Counted from the first letter of the stretch, positions 1-6,723 are shown. The stretch: 9,930 nucleotides of DNA from an uncultured Prevotellaceae bacterium (GCA_947176655.1 CAMWRK010000068.1:1-9930), one strand, 5' to 3'. Made by a program: numbers and translations. The notes: generated by a model from the letters alone, not told the origin.

Positions 1-2374
1 GCCAGTTCTCTATGGCTGCGGTCAGGGCATCGGCCTGAGCCTTGCGGACATCGTACTGTGTGGTCTCGTAACGCTTATTCTGCTCAGCCTTGAACACGTT
101 GAACTCAGAGGCGTGCCAGTAACCACGGCCTGCACCGCCTCCGTTGGAATATGCTTTGGTCTCCAGACAGTAGAAACGCAGGTAGTTGCAGCCTGTAGCG
201 TCGAATACGGCAGAAATGATAGTCTCGTCGTTTGAGCCGATGGGCAGGTCAAGAGTGCCCAGATCCTTGCCATCCTCGAAGGTGTAGCTGTCAGAAGGCT
301 CTTCCTCATAGCCCTTGACGGCCAGCTTGGTGATGTGGTCACCGCTTACGGGACGACGTGTAATCTTGGCAGCATACATGCCCTCGAGAGTCTCGTTGGC
401 GTTGATCTGCAGATAGTGCACCTTGTTGTCAACGTTGCCTGAACTCCATGCAGAGTGCCAGAATGTGCTCTGATTGCCATCGAGAAGAGCCTCAAGTGAG
501 CCTTCGTTGGCCTCGGTGTACTGGCTGTAGAACTGGTCTACTGTCACTACAACGGAATCCTCCTCGAAGATGGTGGTAACGATGTCTTCGGCAACGGTAA
601 TCTGTCCGGGGCCTGCGTTGGCAATGCTGTCAGCCTTGTGGATCATGGCACGGAGCTGTGCTGCAGGGCCGTTCAGCCATTCGTTGGCAGTAGCCTCGTC
701 TATGGGCTGCAGGAACCACTGTGTTGCGCCGCCATCGGCCCAACCTACAATCCAGCTTCCCTTGCCGGCACCGCTTGAGTGACCGCCGCAGTGCAGATAG
801 AAGTAGCTGTTTGCTGCCTGGCTTGAACTGCGGATGTTGAATACGTCAGCTTCGATAGAGTCCTTGCCGTTGAATACCTTTCTGTGGTCTCTGTAGTCGA
901 AACATACGGTATATGTATCGTCCTTAACCAGCGGTGCGTTGCCGGACTGACCGATGTTCTTGAATGTTGTGCCACGGAGCATGTTGATTAGGCGGTATTC
1001 CAAGGGTTTGCCCTCTACGCCCTCAATCTTCCACAGGTAGTTGGGCTTCTCTTCCAGCGTAGTCCATGCGAGCCAGCCTGAATCGCCGCTGTCCTGTGAG
1101 CACAAAGCCTTGACAGGAATGTTATAGTCATTTCTGCTGGTAATTTCTTTGATGCTCTTTACGGTCTTGTAGTCTTCGTCTTCGGGGGTCAGACCTAACT
1201 CATTGTTATATGCCTCAGCCTCTTCCTCGGTGTAGAAGGTCGTGTCCTTGACCGTAACGTACCAGAAATCGTTGGCGGCGTTAATGATGGTGTAGTAGCC
1301 GGAAGCGATGCCTGACATGGCAATAGGAATCCTATTCTCGTTGAGGTTGTTGTAAACTGCTTCGTAGTCCTCGTACAACTTCTGGATGTCCTCGAGTGTG
1401 GGATATTTGTCCATTACCACTTCTATGCCGTTAATCTCGGCATCATTCAAAAGCTCTCCGATGAGGTTGTTGAACTCCAGGAAAGCATCCACATCTTCCT
1501 GACGGTAGTTGCCATAGGAGGTGCCTACGTTGACACCGTCCTGCAGATTCTGGATGAAGTTGCCATCGTTGAGATTATTGATTTCGGCATACAGGTTGAC
1601 GAGTTTGTCGAAAGCTTCCTGATACAGGACTTGCTGCCCCATCGTGCCTACGATTTCGATGTCGTAGATCTGCCATACCTTGTTGCCTGAGATTTCCTCG
1701 TCGGCGAAGATTTCTCCGGCATCACTCACGTTGGCGGAAGTCACATGGCCGGTAGACCAGAAGGAAATGGTGTTGCCCGTACCGTTGTTGTCCACACGGT
1801 TGGCCATGTCGTGCTTGTTCCATGCAAAGCGGCCGGCAGTGTTGGGACGGTTGTCCTCGCTGGCCATGGGAATCAGGTAGAAGTTGTACTGACCTGCCTC
1901 GCCTGCCAGCCAAGTGTTGTTGTTGACAGTCTTGGGAGCATCTGAGGCCATCCAGTTGCCTGTACCGAACTGAATGTTGTATGCGCCGTCAACGTCTGGT
2001 ACTGCAACGAAACGTACGACGTACTTCAGATAGTTGTCAATGTTGACACCCTCCTCGTTGGTCAGCTCGTTAATAGCTGCATGGGTGGACATCAGCATGG
2101 TTTTGCCCAGACCGTCGTCTGTGGCAAGACCGCCGCAGGCGGGATGAGCAATGGGCTCGCCAGGCAGTACGAAGTTTTCAAGCTTCGCCTGCTCACCGCT
2201 GTTACGTGTGCTGTGCACGAAGTACCATTTGCCAGGTACCATCTCTGCCTGTGCTGTGCCGATCTTGACGAATGTGCTTTTGGGGAGTTCAGTGCCGACT
2301 GTCTCTGTCTCCTGTGCAAACGCGCTGATGCAGCACAACACCATCATCACAAAGAAAGAGGTAAACTTTCTCAT
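1..2374 (-). CDS. Large secreted/surface protein with discoidin (F5/8 type C) domain, C-terminus cut off by window edge
   Basis: The minus frame from ATG at 2374 stays open for 791 codons to the left edge without a stop, so the gene is partial. The N-terminus MRKFTSFFVMMVLCCISAFA followed by Q-E is a classical signal peptide with likely cleavage after AFA; the Cys pair does not make a good lipobox. Residues about 25-250 and 350-600 look like two related beta-rich modules (GKWYFVHS and SGYYTIIN near their starts, NFYLIPMA and SYFYLHCGG later), separated by a helical stretch at about 250-345. Residues about 610-760 form a discoidin-like domain: DGNQSTFWHS at 632-641 is the typical metal/ligand loop and WHASEFNVF its typical end. 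A helical FIVAR-like segment seems to begin at the edge. Family knowledge suggests carbohydrate or host-glycan binding at the cell surface; substrate and any enzymatic domain are unknown. There is no Shine-Dalgarno; the leader is CAA/A-rich. Confidence 0.88.
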   Translation of the reverse strand, partial: MRKFTSFFVMMVLCCISAFAQETETVGTELPKSTFVKIGTAQAEMVPGKWYFVHSTRNSGEQAKLENFVLPGEPIAHPACGGLATDDGLGKTMLMSTHAAINELTNEEGVNIDNYLKYVVRFVAVPDVDGAYNIQFGTGNWMASDAPKTVNNNTWLAGEAGQYNFYLIPMASEDNRPNTAGRFAWNKHDMANRVDNNGTGNTISFWSTGHVTSANVSDAGEIFADEEISGNKVWQIYDIEIVGTMGQQVLYQEAFDKLVNLYAEINNLNDGNFIQNLQDGVNVGTSYGNYRQEDVDAFLEFNNLIGELLNDAEINGIEVVMDKYPTLEDIQKLYEDYEAVYNNLNENRIPIAMSGIASGYYTIINAANDFWYVTVKDTTFYTEEEAEAYNNELGLTPEDEDYKTVKSIKEITSRNDYNIPVKALCSQDSGDSGWLAWTTLEEKPNYLWKIEGVEGKPLEYRLINMLRGTTFKNIGQSGNAPLVKDDTYTVCFDYRDHRKVFNGKDSIEADVFNIRSSSQAANSYFYLHCGGHSSGAGKGSWIVGWADGGATQWFLQPIDEATANEWLNGPAAQLRAMIHKADSIANAGPGQITVAEDIVTTIFEEDSVVVTVDQFYSQYTEANEGSLEALLDGNQSTFWHSAWSSGNVDNKVHYLQINANETLEGMYAAKITRRPVSGDHITKLAVKGYEEEPSDSYTFEDGKDLGTLDLPIGSNDETIISAVFDATGCNYLRFYCLETKAYSNGGGAGRGYWHASEFNVFKAEQNKRYETTQYDVRKAQADALTAAIENW

Positions 2375-2561
2375 AATTGGGTTGTTGTTTTGGTTAATAA
2401 TTAGGTTAGTTAATATAATAGTTGTTGTTATGTATGTTGTCCCATTTATATATAATAAGGTGCATCCGGGCATACGGAGAATATGCTGTCTGCACCGGAG
2501 CTGTGTGAAGATTTGACCTATACGCTGAAGATTCATAGGCAAATGGCACTATACAATATCG

Positions 2562-2592
2562 CAAAGGTATTTTTTTTTTTCTAAACTTGTAA
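2562..2592 (-). promoter_or_regulatory. Predicted Bacteroidota-type promoter for the surface-protein gene
   Basis: On the minus strand TACCTTTG (2562-2569) matches the TAnnTTTG -7 element. No good TTTG -33 element is present; the closest at the correct 19-base spacing is TTAC (2589-2592). The spacer contains 11 consecutive A on this strand. Transcription would start near 2555, giving a 5' untranslated leader of about 180 bases before the ATG at 2374. The -7 match is directly visible; promoter activity is inferred. Confidence 0.5.
2570..2580. repeat. 11-base T/A homopolymer in promoter spacer
   Basis: Eleven consecutive T on the plus strand (A on the minus strand) directly abut the predicted -7 element of the minus-strand surface-protein gene. 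Tracts of this length are prone to slipped-strand length change, which here would alter the spacing upstream of the -7 box. Confidence 0.9.
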
Positions 2593-2694
2593 GAAAATGC
2601 GCACTTTTTTCACTCATATTGCGAATATTAGTAGAAATAGTTCCAGTTTCAGTGCATGTTGTGCCAGATTTGCTCGCGGTTTTTCGGCGAAGTG

Positions 2695-2725
2695 TTTGGA
2701 TATTTGGAAAAAGGACATATCTTTG
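2695..2725 (+). promoter_or_regulatory. Consensus Bacteroidota promoter (TTTG-N19-TATCTTTG)
   Basis: TTTG at 2695-2698 and TATCTTTG at 2718-2725 are separated by exactly 19 bases, an exact match to the TTTG-N19-21-TAnnTTTG pattern of Bacteroidota primary sigma factor promoters. Transcription would begin near 2732. It lies within the longest reading frame of the next gene (which opens at 2656), so that frame's first Met cannot be the start of the transcript's protein; the next in-frame ATG at 2758 fits. Confidence 0.75.
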
Positions 2726-2757
2726 CACCTGAATATCCTCAGGAACATCGTGATGCT

Positions 2758-3297
2758 ATGATATTGTTTCAGAATCCCGTAATATGGTTCCGGCGTGTGA
2801 GGCACCGTAAGGGCTACGGCGTGCATTCTCCGTTTGCCTTCAACTTTGTTACCGGGGTGCTGTACAACAAGGACATGTATTATGCCTACGAGCCCATGGA
2901 GCGCGACCTGCGTTGGTGGCAGAAGGGTAGGGTGCGCAGCCTGCGCCGTCTGGCTTTCCGCCTGTCCGACTATCGCCGCCCCGGTACGCTGTACTGTCAC
3001 GGCATAGACGCCAAACTGGCCGATGCCTGCCGTTACGGCTGCCGCGGTTTGAGGATTCTGTCGGGCGGAAGCGTGGAAACGGCGGATATGATTTTTGTTT
3101 CCGGAGCCGATGAATGCGCTTTGCTCCATGTCGGGGAAGGGAGTATGATTGTTGTCAAGGACGTGCATCGTTGCCGCTCATTTTGGCGGCGCATCATGGA
3201 GGACGAGAGAATAACAGTGACCTTCGACCTTTACGATGTTGGCATAGCCTTTGCCCGCAGGGATCTGAACAAGCAGCACTACATCATCAACTGGTAG
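2758..3297 (+). CDS. Conserved Bacteroidales protein, degenerate SAM-methyltransferase-like
   Basis: This is a protein of 179 residues when started at ATG 2758. The frame is open back to an ATG at 2656, but a consensus promoter (2695-2725) lies within that extension, and the extra residues look non-conserved, so 2758 is preferred. The N-terminal motif VRHRKGYGVHSPFAF (residues 14-28) and the C-terminal LNKQHYIINW (170-179) are, from memory, hallmarks of a Bacteroidales family often annotated as class I SAM-dependent methyltransferase-like. Here the middle is short, and the glycine-rich SAM loop expected after the first beta strand is not recognisable (YCHGIDAKLADAC instead), so catalysis is doubtful. 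It is basic with no signal peptide, hence probably cytoplasmic. It is followed after 37 bases by the cobalamin adenosyltransferase gene on the same strand, so the two are probably co-transcribed. Function is unknown; the methyltransferase link is inference. Confidence 0.75.
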   Translation: MILFQNPVIWFRRVRHRKGYGVHSPFAFNFVTGVLYNKDMYYAYEPMERDLRWWQKGRVRSLRRLAFRLSDYRRPGTLYCHGIDAKLADACRYGCRGLRILSGGSVETADMIFVSGADECALLHVGEGSMIVVKDVHRCRSFWRRIMEDERITVTFDLYDVGIAFARRDLNKQHYIINW

Positions 3298-3334
3298 AAG
3301 AGGACAAGTCAGTAAACAAAAAACATTCTGCAAA

Positions 3335-3886
3335 ATGGGACGGATATATACAAAACGGGGTGACGGCGGCATGACCGACCTAGCCGATGGCAGCCGTGTG
3401 CGCAAGGACAGTGTGCGCATAGAGGCCTATGGCACGGTGGACGAACTGAACAGCAATCTGGGGTTGCTGATGGCCTCACTGACCGATGAAACGGCAAAAA
3501 AATGTATTGTTGGTTGTCAGAATGTCCTTTTTGACATAGGAGCTGTGCTTGCCACCGCAGACGAGTCCATGGCGGCCTCCATGCAGACCGTGCGACAGGA
3601 GGACGTGGAGGCGCTGGAGCAAAGCATGGACGAGTGGAATGCAACGTTGCCTGGGTGGCGCGGTTTCGTGTTGCCTGGCGGGACAGAGGCGGCATCGCGT
3701 GCGCAGGTGTGCAGGGCGGTATGCCGCAGGGCGGAGCGTCGTGTGCTGGAGCTTGCCGCAGAGGCACCGGTGCCTGGCGAAGTTCTGTGCTATCTAAACC
3801 GTCTGAGCGATTTGCTCTTTGTCCTGGCACAGCGTGAGAATTTTTTGTGCGGATGTGATGAAATTCTCTGGCAAAAGCGCAGGTAG
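3335..3886 (+). CDS. PduO-type cob(I)alamin adenosyltransferase
   Basis: This 183-residue enzyme transfers the 5'-deoxyadenosyl group of ATP to cob(I)alamin, making adenosylcobalamin in the cytoplasm. All PduO/MMAB family blocks are visible in order: the N-terminal ATP loop YTKRGDGGMT (5-14), YGTVDELNSNLG (32-43) with the conserved Asp36, LFDIGAVLAT (65-74), FVLPGGTEAASRAQVCRA (111-128) with the RRAERR helix (131-136), and YLNRLSDLLFVLAQREN (153-169). The length is usual for the family. The start at ATG 3335 places the ATP loop at the expected extreme N-terminus. There is no Shine-Dalgarno. It lies 37 bases behind the methyltransferase-like gene, and no separate promoter is visible, so it is probably the second gene of that unit. 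No cobalamin biosynthesis or propanediol genes are nearby; in Bacteroidales the cofactor typically serves enzymes such as methylmalonyl-CoA mutase (family knowledge). Confidence 0.95.
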   Translation: MGRIYTKRGDGGMTDLADGSRVRKDSVRIEAYGTVDELNSNLGLLMASLTDETAKKCIVGCQNVLFDIGAVLATADESMAASMQTVRQEDVEALEQSMDEWNATLPGWRGFVLPGGTEAASRAQVCRAVCRRAERRVLELAAEAPVPGEVLCYLNRLSDLLFVLAQRENFLCGCDEILWQKRR

Positions 3887-3901
3887 TATTGATAATAATG
3901 T

Positions 3902-3909
3902 TATCTTTG
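3902..3909 (+). promoter_or_regulatory. Possible -7 element for the DUF2795 gene
   Basis: TATCTTTG is an exact TAnnTTTG -7 match 16 bases after the adenosyltransferase stop codon. No TTTG is found 19-21 bases upstream, so the -33 element is weak or absent. Transcription would start near 3915 and leave a leader of about 87 bases before ATG 4002. Confidence 0.5.
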
Positions 3910-4001
3910 CGTGCCGTAATGCTATATGTGACACCATGTCGTGGCATGAGGATTCTGCAGTGTGATTCGGTACGGAACATCATAGATTAAGTAATAAGGA
4001 T

Positions 4002-4223
4002 ATGTATTGGACTTTGGAATTGGCCTCCAAACTGGAGGACGCCCCCTGGCCCGCAACCAGGGAAGAATTGATAGACTATGCCGTCAGAAGCGGTGCTCCC
4101 TTGGAGGTTATCGAGAATCTGGAGGAAATAGAAGACGAGGGTGATGTGTACGAGACCATCGAAGACCTATGGCCCGACTATCCGCAGAAGGATGACTTCC
4201 TGTGGGACGAGGAAGAGTATTAA
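4002..4223 (+). CDS. Small DUF2795 family protein
   Basis: This is a 73-residue acidic protein. The segment LASKLEDAPWPATREELIDYA followed by VRSGAPLEVIENLEEI carries the DUF2795 pattern: a leading short helix, a P-A-T-x-E-E-L motif, then a helix with GAP..V...L. The C-terminal third is rich in Asp and Glu (DEGDVYETIEDLWPDYPQKD and DEEEY). There is no signal peptide or membrane segment, so it is probably cytoplasmic. Function is unknown for the family. It has its own possible promoter (3902-3909) and is directly followed by a strong inverted-repeat terminator 7 bases after its stop, so it is probably monocistronic or the end of the upstream unit. Confidence 0.88.
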   Translation: MYWTLELASKLEDAPWPATREELIDYAVRSGAPLEVIENLEEIEDEGDVYETIEDLWPDYPQKDDFLWDEEEY

Positions 4224-4230
4224 TCTCTCC

Positions 4231-4303
4231 AATAATTGAAAACACGGGAACAGATAAGCCAATACGTTACTGTGGCTTATCTGTTCCCGTGTTTTCAATT
4301 ATT
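4231..4303. terminator. Perfect 31-bp inverted repeat, probable bidirectional intrinsic terminator
   Basis: Positions 4231-4261 are exactly complementary to 4273-4303, leaving an 11-base loop. The outer arms are AT-rich (A-tract on the left, TTTT and AATTATT on the right) around a GC-richer core, so a transcript from either side would form a hairpin ending in a U-rich stretch. It begins 7 bases after the DUF2795 stop codon. The length and perfect pairing exceed what termination needs. Confidence 0.85.
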
Positions 4304-4614
4304 ATTTGCGGTCTTGGATGGTGCGGTTTGTTTGAAACCTCTTAATAAACAGGCTGCTGCGATGTAGTGATGAGCGAAGTGTGTCTACACGGCAGTATCT
4401 TGCCGCCGACCGTTTCGTCGCTATCGGCAAACCGTTCAAAAAAACTCGCATCTCGTGTATTCGGAAAAAACTTTGCCAATAGTATAACGCTGTCATAGTT
4501 AAGGGTATCAAACTTTTTTAACATGCAGACAGCGTCTTATGTGCCAAGAAATGTGTATCTTCGCAATATGCAAATTGAAGAAATGCAAATGATAACAGAA
4601 AAATTAATGACACT
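4304..4614. other. Non-coding block of about 310 bases with local structure, no gene supported
   Basis: No convincing gene is seen. The two overlapping minus-strand frames here (ends near 4302 and 4342) are short, overlap each other, and lack an upstream TAnnTTTG. Visible structure includes the hairpin CGGCA/TGCCG at about 4391-4406, GCCGA/TCGGC at about 4406-4429, and the distant complementary pair CGGTTTG (about 4323-4329) and CAAACCG (about 4428-4434) that would enclose them. It could be a structured RNA, an intergenic repeat, or a decayed gene; the sequence alone does not decide. The last 60 bases are the leader of the zinc peptidase gene. Confidence 0.4.
4556..4563 (+). promoter_or_regulatory. 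Weak possible -7 element for the zinc peptidase gene
   Basis: TATCTTCG differs by one base from the TAnnTTTG -7 pattern and lies 51 bases upstream of ATG 4615. No TTTG is present at the proper distance. It is the best candidate between the terminator and the gene, but is not strong. Confidence 0.3.
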
Positions 4615-5295
4615 ATGATGTATTTTGTTCTATTCGGCTTCATCGCCATCATAAGTTTTCTTGTCCAGTGGAATCTGAAAAACAAGTTCGAGAAATATGG
4701 GAAAGTGTTCCTCCCGAACAGAATGACGGGAAGGGATGTCGCCATAAAGATGCTGCACGACAACGGCATCTATGATGTACGCGTGACAAGCACTCCGGGG
4801 CGTCTGACGGATCACTACAATCCTACGGACAAGACGGTGAACCTGAGCGAGGACGTGTATAACAGCTGTTCCGTGGCTGCCGCTGCCGTGGCCGCACACG
4901 AATGCGGCCATGCGCTGCAACATGCTGCGGCCTATGCTCCGCTGAGGATGCGCAGTGCCATGGTACCCGTGGTGAGCTTTGCCTCCGGCTGGATGCAGTG
5001 GCTTCTGCTTATCGGCATTCTCACCATCGAGGCGTTCCCGCAGATTATGCTTGGTGGCATCATACTCTTTGCCATGACCACCCTTTTCGCGTTCATCACG
5101 CTGCCTGTGGAGATTGATGCCAGCATGCGCGCCTCGGCATGGCTGCGCAACGCTGGTGTCACGACATACCAGACCCAGCCCATGGTAAACGAGGCTCTGC
5201 GCAGTGCCGCCTACACCTACGTGGCGGCAGCACTCGGCTCGCTGGCCACGCTCGTTTACTACGTGATGATTTTCATGGGCAGAAGCAGGGACTGA
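4615..5295 (+). CDS. Membrane-bound zinc metallopeptidase, YugP-like (Zn_peptidase_2 family)
   Basis: This is a 226-residue integral membrane protein. The HEXXH zinc motif is HECGH at residues 95-99, preceded by TDHYNP (65-70) and VNLSEDVYN (75-83) and followed by the LPVEIDAS segment (163-170), whose Glu166 is the likely third ligand; all are hallmarks of the YugP/Zn_peptidase_2 family. Hydrophobic segments lie at about 2-19, 115-137, 140-162 and 203-221, so the catalytic part is tethered to the inner membrane. The length is typical of the family. The start may be either of two tandem ATGs (4615 or 4618). Physiological substrate is not known to me. The secreted hydrolase gene follows after 63 bases without a visible promoter between them, so they may share a transcript. 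Confidence 0.92.
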   Translation: MMYFVLFGFIAIISFLVQWNLKNKFEKYGKVFLPNRMTGRDVAIKMLHDNGIYDVRVTSTPGRLTDHYNPTDKTVNLSEDVYNSCSVAAAAVAAHECGHALQHAAAYAPLRMRSAMVPVVSFASGWMQWLLLIGILTIEAFPQIMLGGIILFAMTTLFAFITLPVEIDASMRASAWLRNAGVTTYQTQPMVNEALRSAAYTYVAAALGSLATLVYYVMIFMGRSRD

Positions 5296-5358
5296 TATAT
5301 ACGTGAATAATTAGAAGCAGGTGGATTCCGAACAGCATCACACACATTGACCGACAAC

Positions 5359-6585
5359 ATGAAAACAACAACAACATTTGCCATAGCACTTTCCGCTTTC
5401 GCCATGTGCGTCGCACAGTACTCCGCCGCACAGGCAAGCAAAGACAATACGGAGGAATACACAGTCTCACTGAGCAAACAACTTGCCATGCCGTTGTCGG
5501 CAGACAATGTGACCGTATGGGAATTGCCCGATTCGCTGGAACCGAATGCCAGGATGAACTTCTACCTCGGCACCAAGGGAGAGAAACCGGAGGACGGCTA
5601 TCCGGTATTCCTGTATCTTCACGGTTCCGGTCCGAGAGCCAGGGAGTGGGAGACAGGCCTGTTGCTGGCGCAGAGGTTCGCTGACGCCCCGTCCATGTAC
5701 ATCATACCGCAGATACCGCAGGAGGGCGAATGGTACAGGTGGTGGCAGCGCAGCAAGCAATGGGCATGGGACAGGATATTGCGTACAGTCCTGGCAATGC
5801 CCGAGGTGGATAAAAGCCGTATATACGTCTTCGGCATTTCTGAAGGCGGATACGGCAGCCAGCGACTGGCATCCTTTTATGCCGACTATCTGGCCGGGGC
5901 CGGTCCCATGGCCGGAGGCGAGCCTCTGAAGAACGCTCCGGTGGAGAACCTCGGCAACATTGCTTTCAGTTTCCTGACCGGCGACCGTGACCTTATGTTC
6001 TACCGCTCCATGCTGACGCGCACTACGGGTGAGAAACTGGACAGCATGAAGCTGCTCTATCCGAAAGAGTACATACACCGGGTGGAACTCGTCCCCGACC
6101 GCGGACATGCCATAGACTATACCCCGACCACTCCATGGCTGGCACAATACAGACGCGATGCGCAACCACGCCATTTCGTATGGGAAAACATGGAGATGGA
6201 CGGGCTGAAGCGCAACGCTTTCTATAATCTTGAGGTTCTGGAAGAGACCGATGCATACCGCACCCAGTATGAGTTTGAGGCCAACGGCGACAACAGTATA
6301 GACATCAAGGCTGATGCCGTGGAATATAGCACCACGTGGAAGGATCCCCGCTGGGGCATAGACATGCTTTTCGGCAAGGCTCTGACACCGGCACAGCACG
6401 GACATCTGCGCGTATTCCTGTCTGACAAACTCGTTGACACGCGCAAAAAGGTGGTCATTCGCGTCAACGGCAAAGAGGTGTTCTGCGGCAAGGTCAAAGC
6501 CTCGGCCAAGACCAGACGGCAGGCCGGCATGCTTTGGGGCGATCCGTTGCGCGACTTTAGATACGCCGTCGATATAAACTGGTGA
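5359..6585 (+). CDS. Secreted alpha/beta hydrolase (esterase/depolymerase-like)
   Basis: This is a 408-residue protein when started at ATG 5359; the frame extends four codons upstream to a TTG, but the ATG gives a clean signal peptide (MKTTTTFAIALSAFAM..., likely cleaved near AQA-S at 26/27). The alpha/beta hydrolase fold is shown by FLYLHGSG (84-91, oxyanion hole), the nucleophile elbow GISEGG with Ser161, a likely acid in GDRD (209 or 211), and the catalytic His250 in RGHAIDY. The motifs resemble those of polyhydroxybutyrate depolymerase- and acetyl-esterase-like enzymes, but the substrate cannot be read from the sequence. Residues about 275-408 form an extra C-terminal part with beta-strand character (DSIDIKA-like and VVIRVNGKEVF segments) that I do not recognise and that may be a binding domain. 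It is probably periplasmic. No promoter is seen directly upstream; it may follow the zinc peptidase. Confidence 0.85.
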   Translation: MKTTTTFAIALSAFAMCVAQYSAAQASKDNTEEYTVSLSKQLAMPLSADNVTVWELPDSLEPNARMNFYLGTKGEKPEDGYPVFLYLHGSGPRAREWETGLLLAQRFADAPSMYIIPQIPQEGEWYRWWQRSKQWAWDRILRTVLAMPEVDKSRIYVFGISEGGYGSQRLASFYADYLAGAGPMAGGEPLKNAPVENLGNIAFSFLTGDRDLMFYRSMLTRTTGEKLDSMKLLYPKEYIHRVELVPDRGHAIDYTPTTPWLAQYRRDAQPRHFVWENMEMDGLKRNAFYNLEVLEETDAYRTQYEFEANGDNSIDIKADAVEYSTTWKDPRWGIDMLFGKALTPAQHGHLRVFLSDKLVDTRKKVVIRVNGKEVFCGKVKASAKTRRQAGMLWGDPLRDFRYAVDINW

Positions 6586-6623
6586 AAAACTCGATACGGA
6601 GACAAAAATAAGACCGTGCATCT

Positions 6624-6654
6624 TTTGTAGTTATCCCGCATCTTTGTACCTTTG
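6624..6654 (+). promoter_or_regulatory. Consensus Bacteroidota promoter of the DUF1846 operon
   Basis: TTTG at 6624-6627 and TACCTTTG at 6647-6654 are spaced by exactly 19 bases, matching the TTTG-N19-21-TAnnTTTG pattern. It starts 39 bases after the hydrolase stop codon. Transcription would start near 6661, leaving a leader of about 63 bases. No palindromic operator is evident in the leader, so I cannot point to a metal regulator site. Confidence 0.8.
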
Positions 6655-6710
6655 CATATAAGTTAGTCAACAAAATTATTACGTAATTGGTTATTATTTT
6701 AAAGGTCTAT

Positions 6711-6715
6711 AGGAG
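6711..6715 (+). promoter_or_regulatory. Shine-Dalgarno sequence of the DUF1846 gene
   Basis: AGGAG lies 8 bases before ATG 6724. It is notable because the other genes in the window, as is usual in Bacteroidota, lack a recognisable Shine-Dalgarno; it supports the start at 6724. Confidence 0.65.
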
Positions 6716-6723
6716 ATAGTCTT

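Larger units (their letters stand above)
2375..2757. other. Divergent intergenic region with two promoters
   Basis: About 380 bases separate the minus-strand surface-protein gene from the plus-strand gene whose start I place at 2758. It holds the minus-strand promoter (2562-2592), the plus-strand promoter (2695-2725), and a long AT-rich leader for the surface gene. A small inverted repeat GCATA/TATGC lies at about 2469-2485 within that leader; it is weak and no known riboswitch or attenuator could be recognised. No gene is supported here. Confidence 0.6.

Noticed and set aside
2081..2516. Plus-strand frames of 107 and 121 codons
   Set aside because: They run antisense through the signal-peptide end of the surface-protein gene and its leader; no motif.
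2614..3168. 184-codon open frame on the minus strand
   Set aside because: It overlaps the methyltransferase-like gene, which has a consensus promoter and conserved motifs; no supporting motif on this strand.
3309..3983. 224-codon open frame on the minus strand
   Set aside because: It is antisense to the adenosyltransferase gene; the composition is low-complexity Arg/Pro/His and there is no domain.
4302..4524. Two overlapping short minus-strand frames (69 and 60 codons)
   Set aside because: They overlap each other, one ends inside the terminator stem, and no promoter or recognisable family is visible; kept only as part of the unexplained non-coding block.
5467..6621. 384-codon open frame on the minus strand
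   Set aside because: It lies antisense across the whole alpha/beta hydrolase gene, which has a signal peptide and catalytic motifs; the antisense protein shows no domain and is a shadow of the coding bias.
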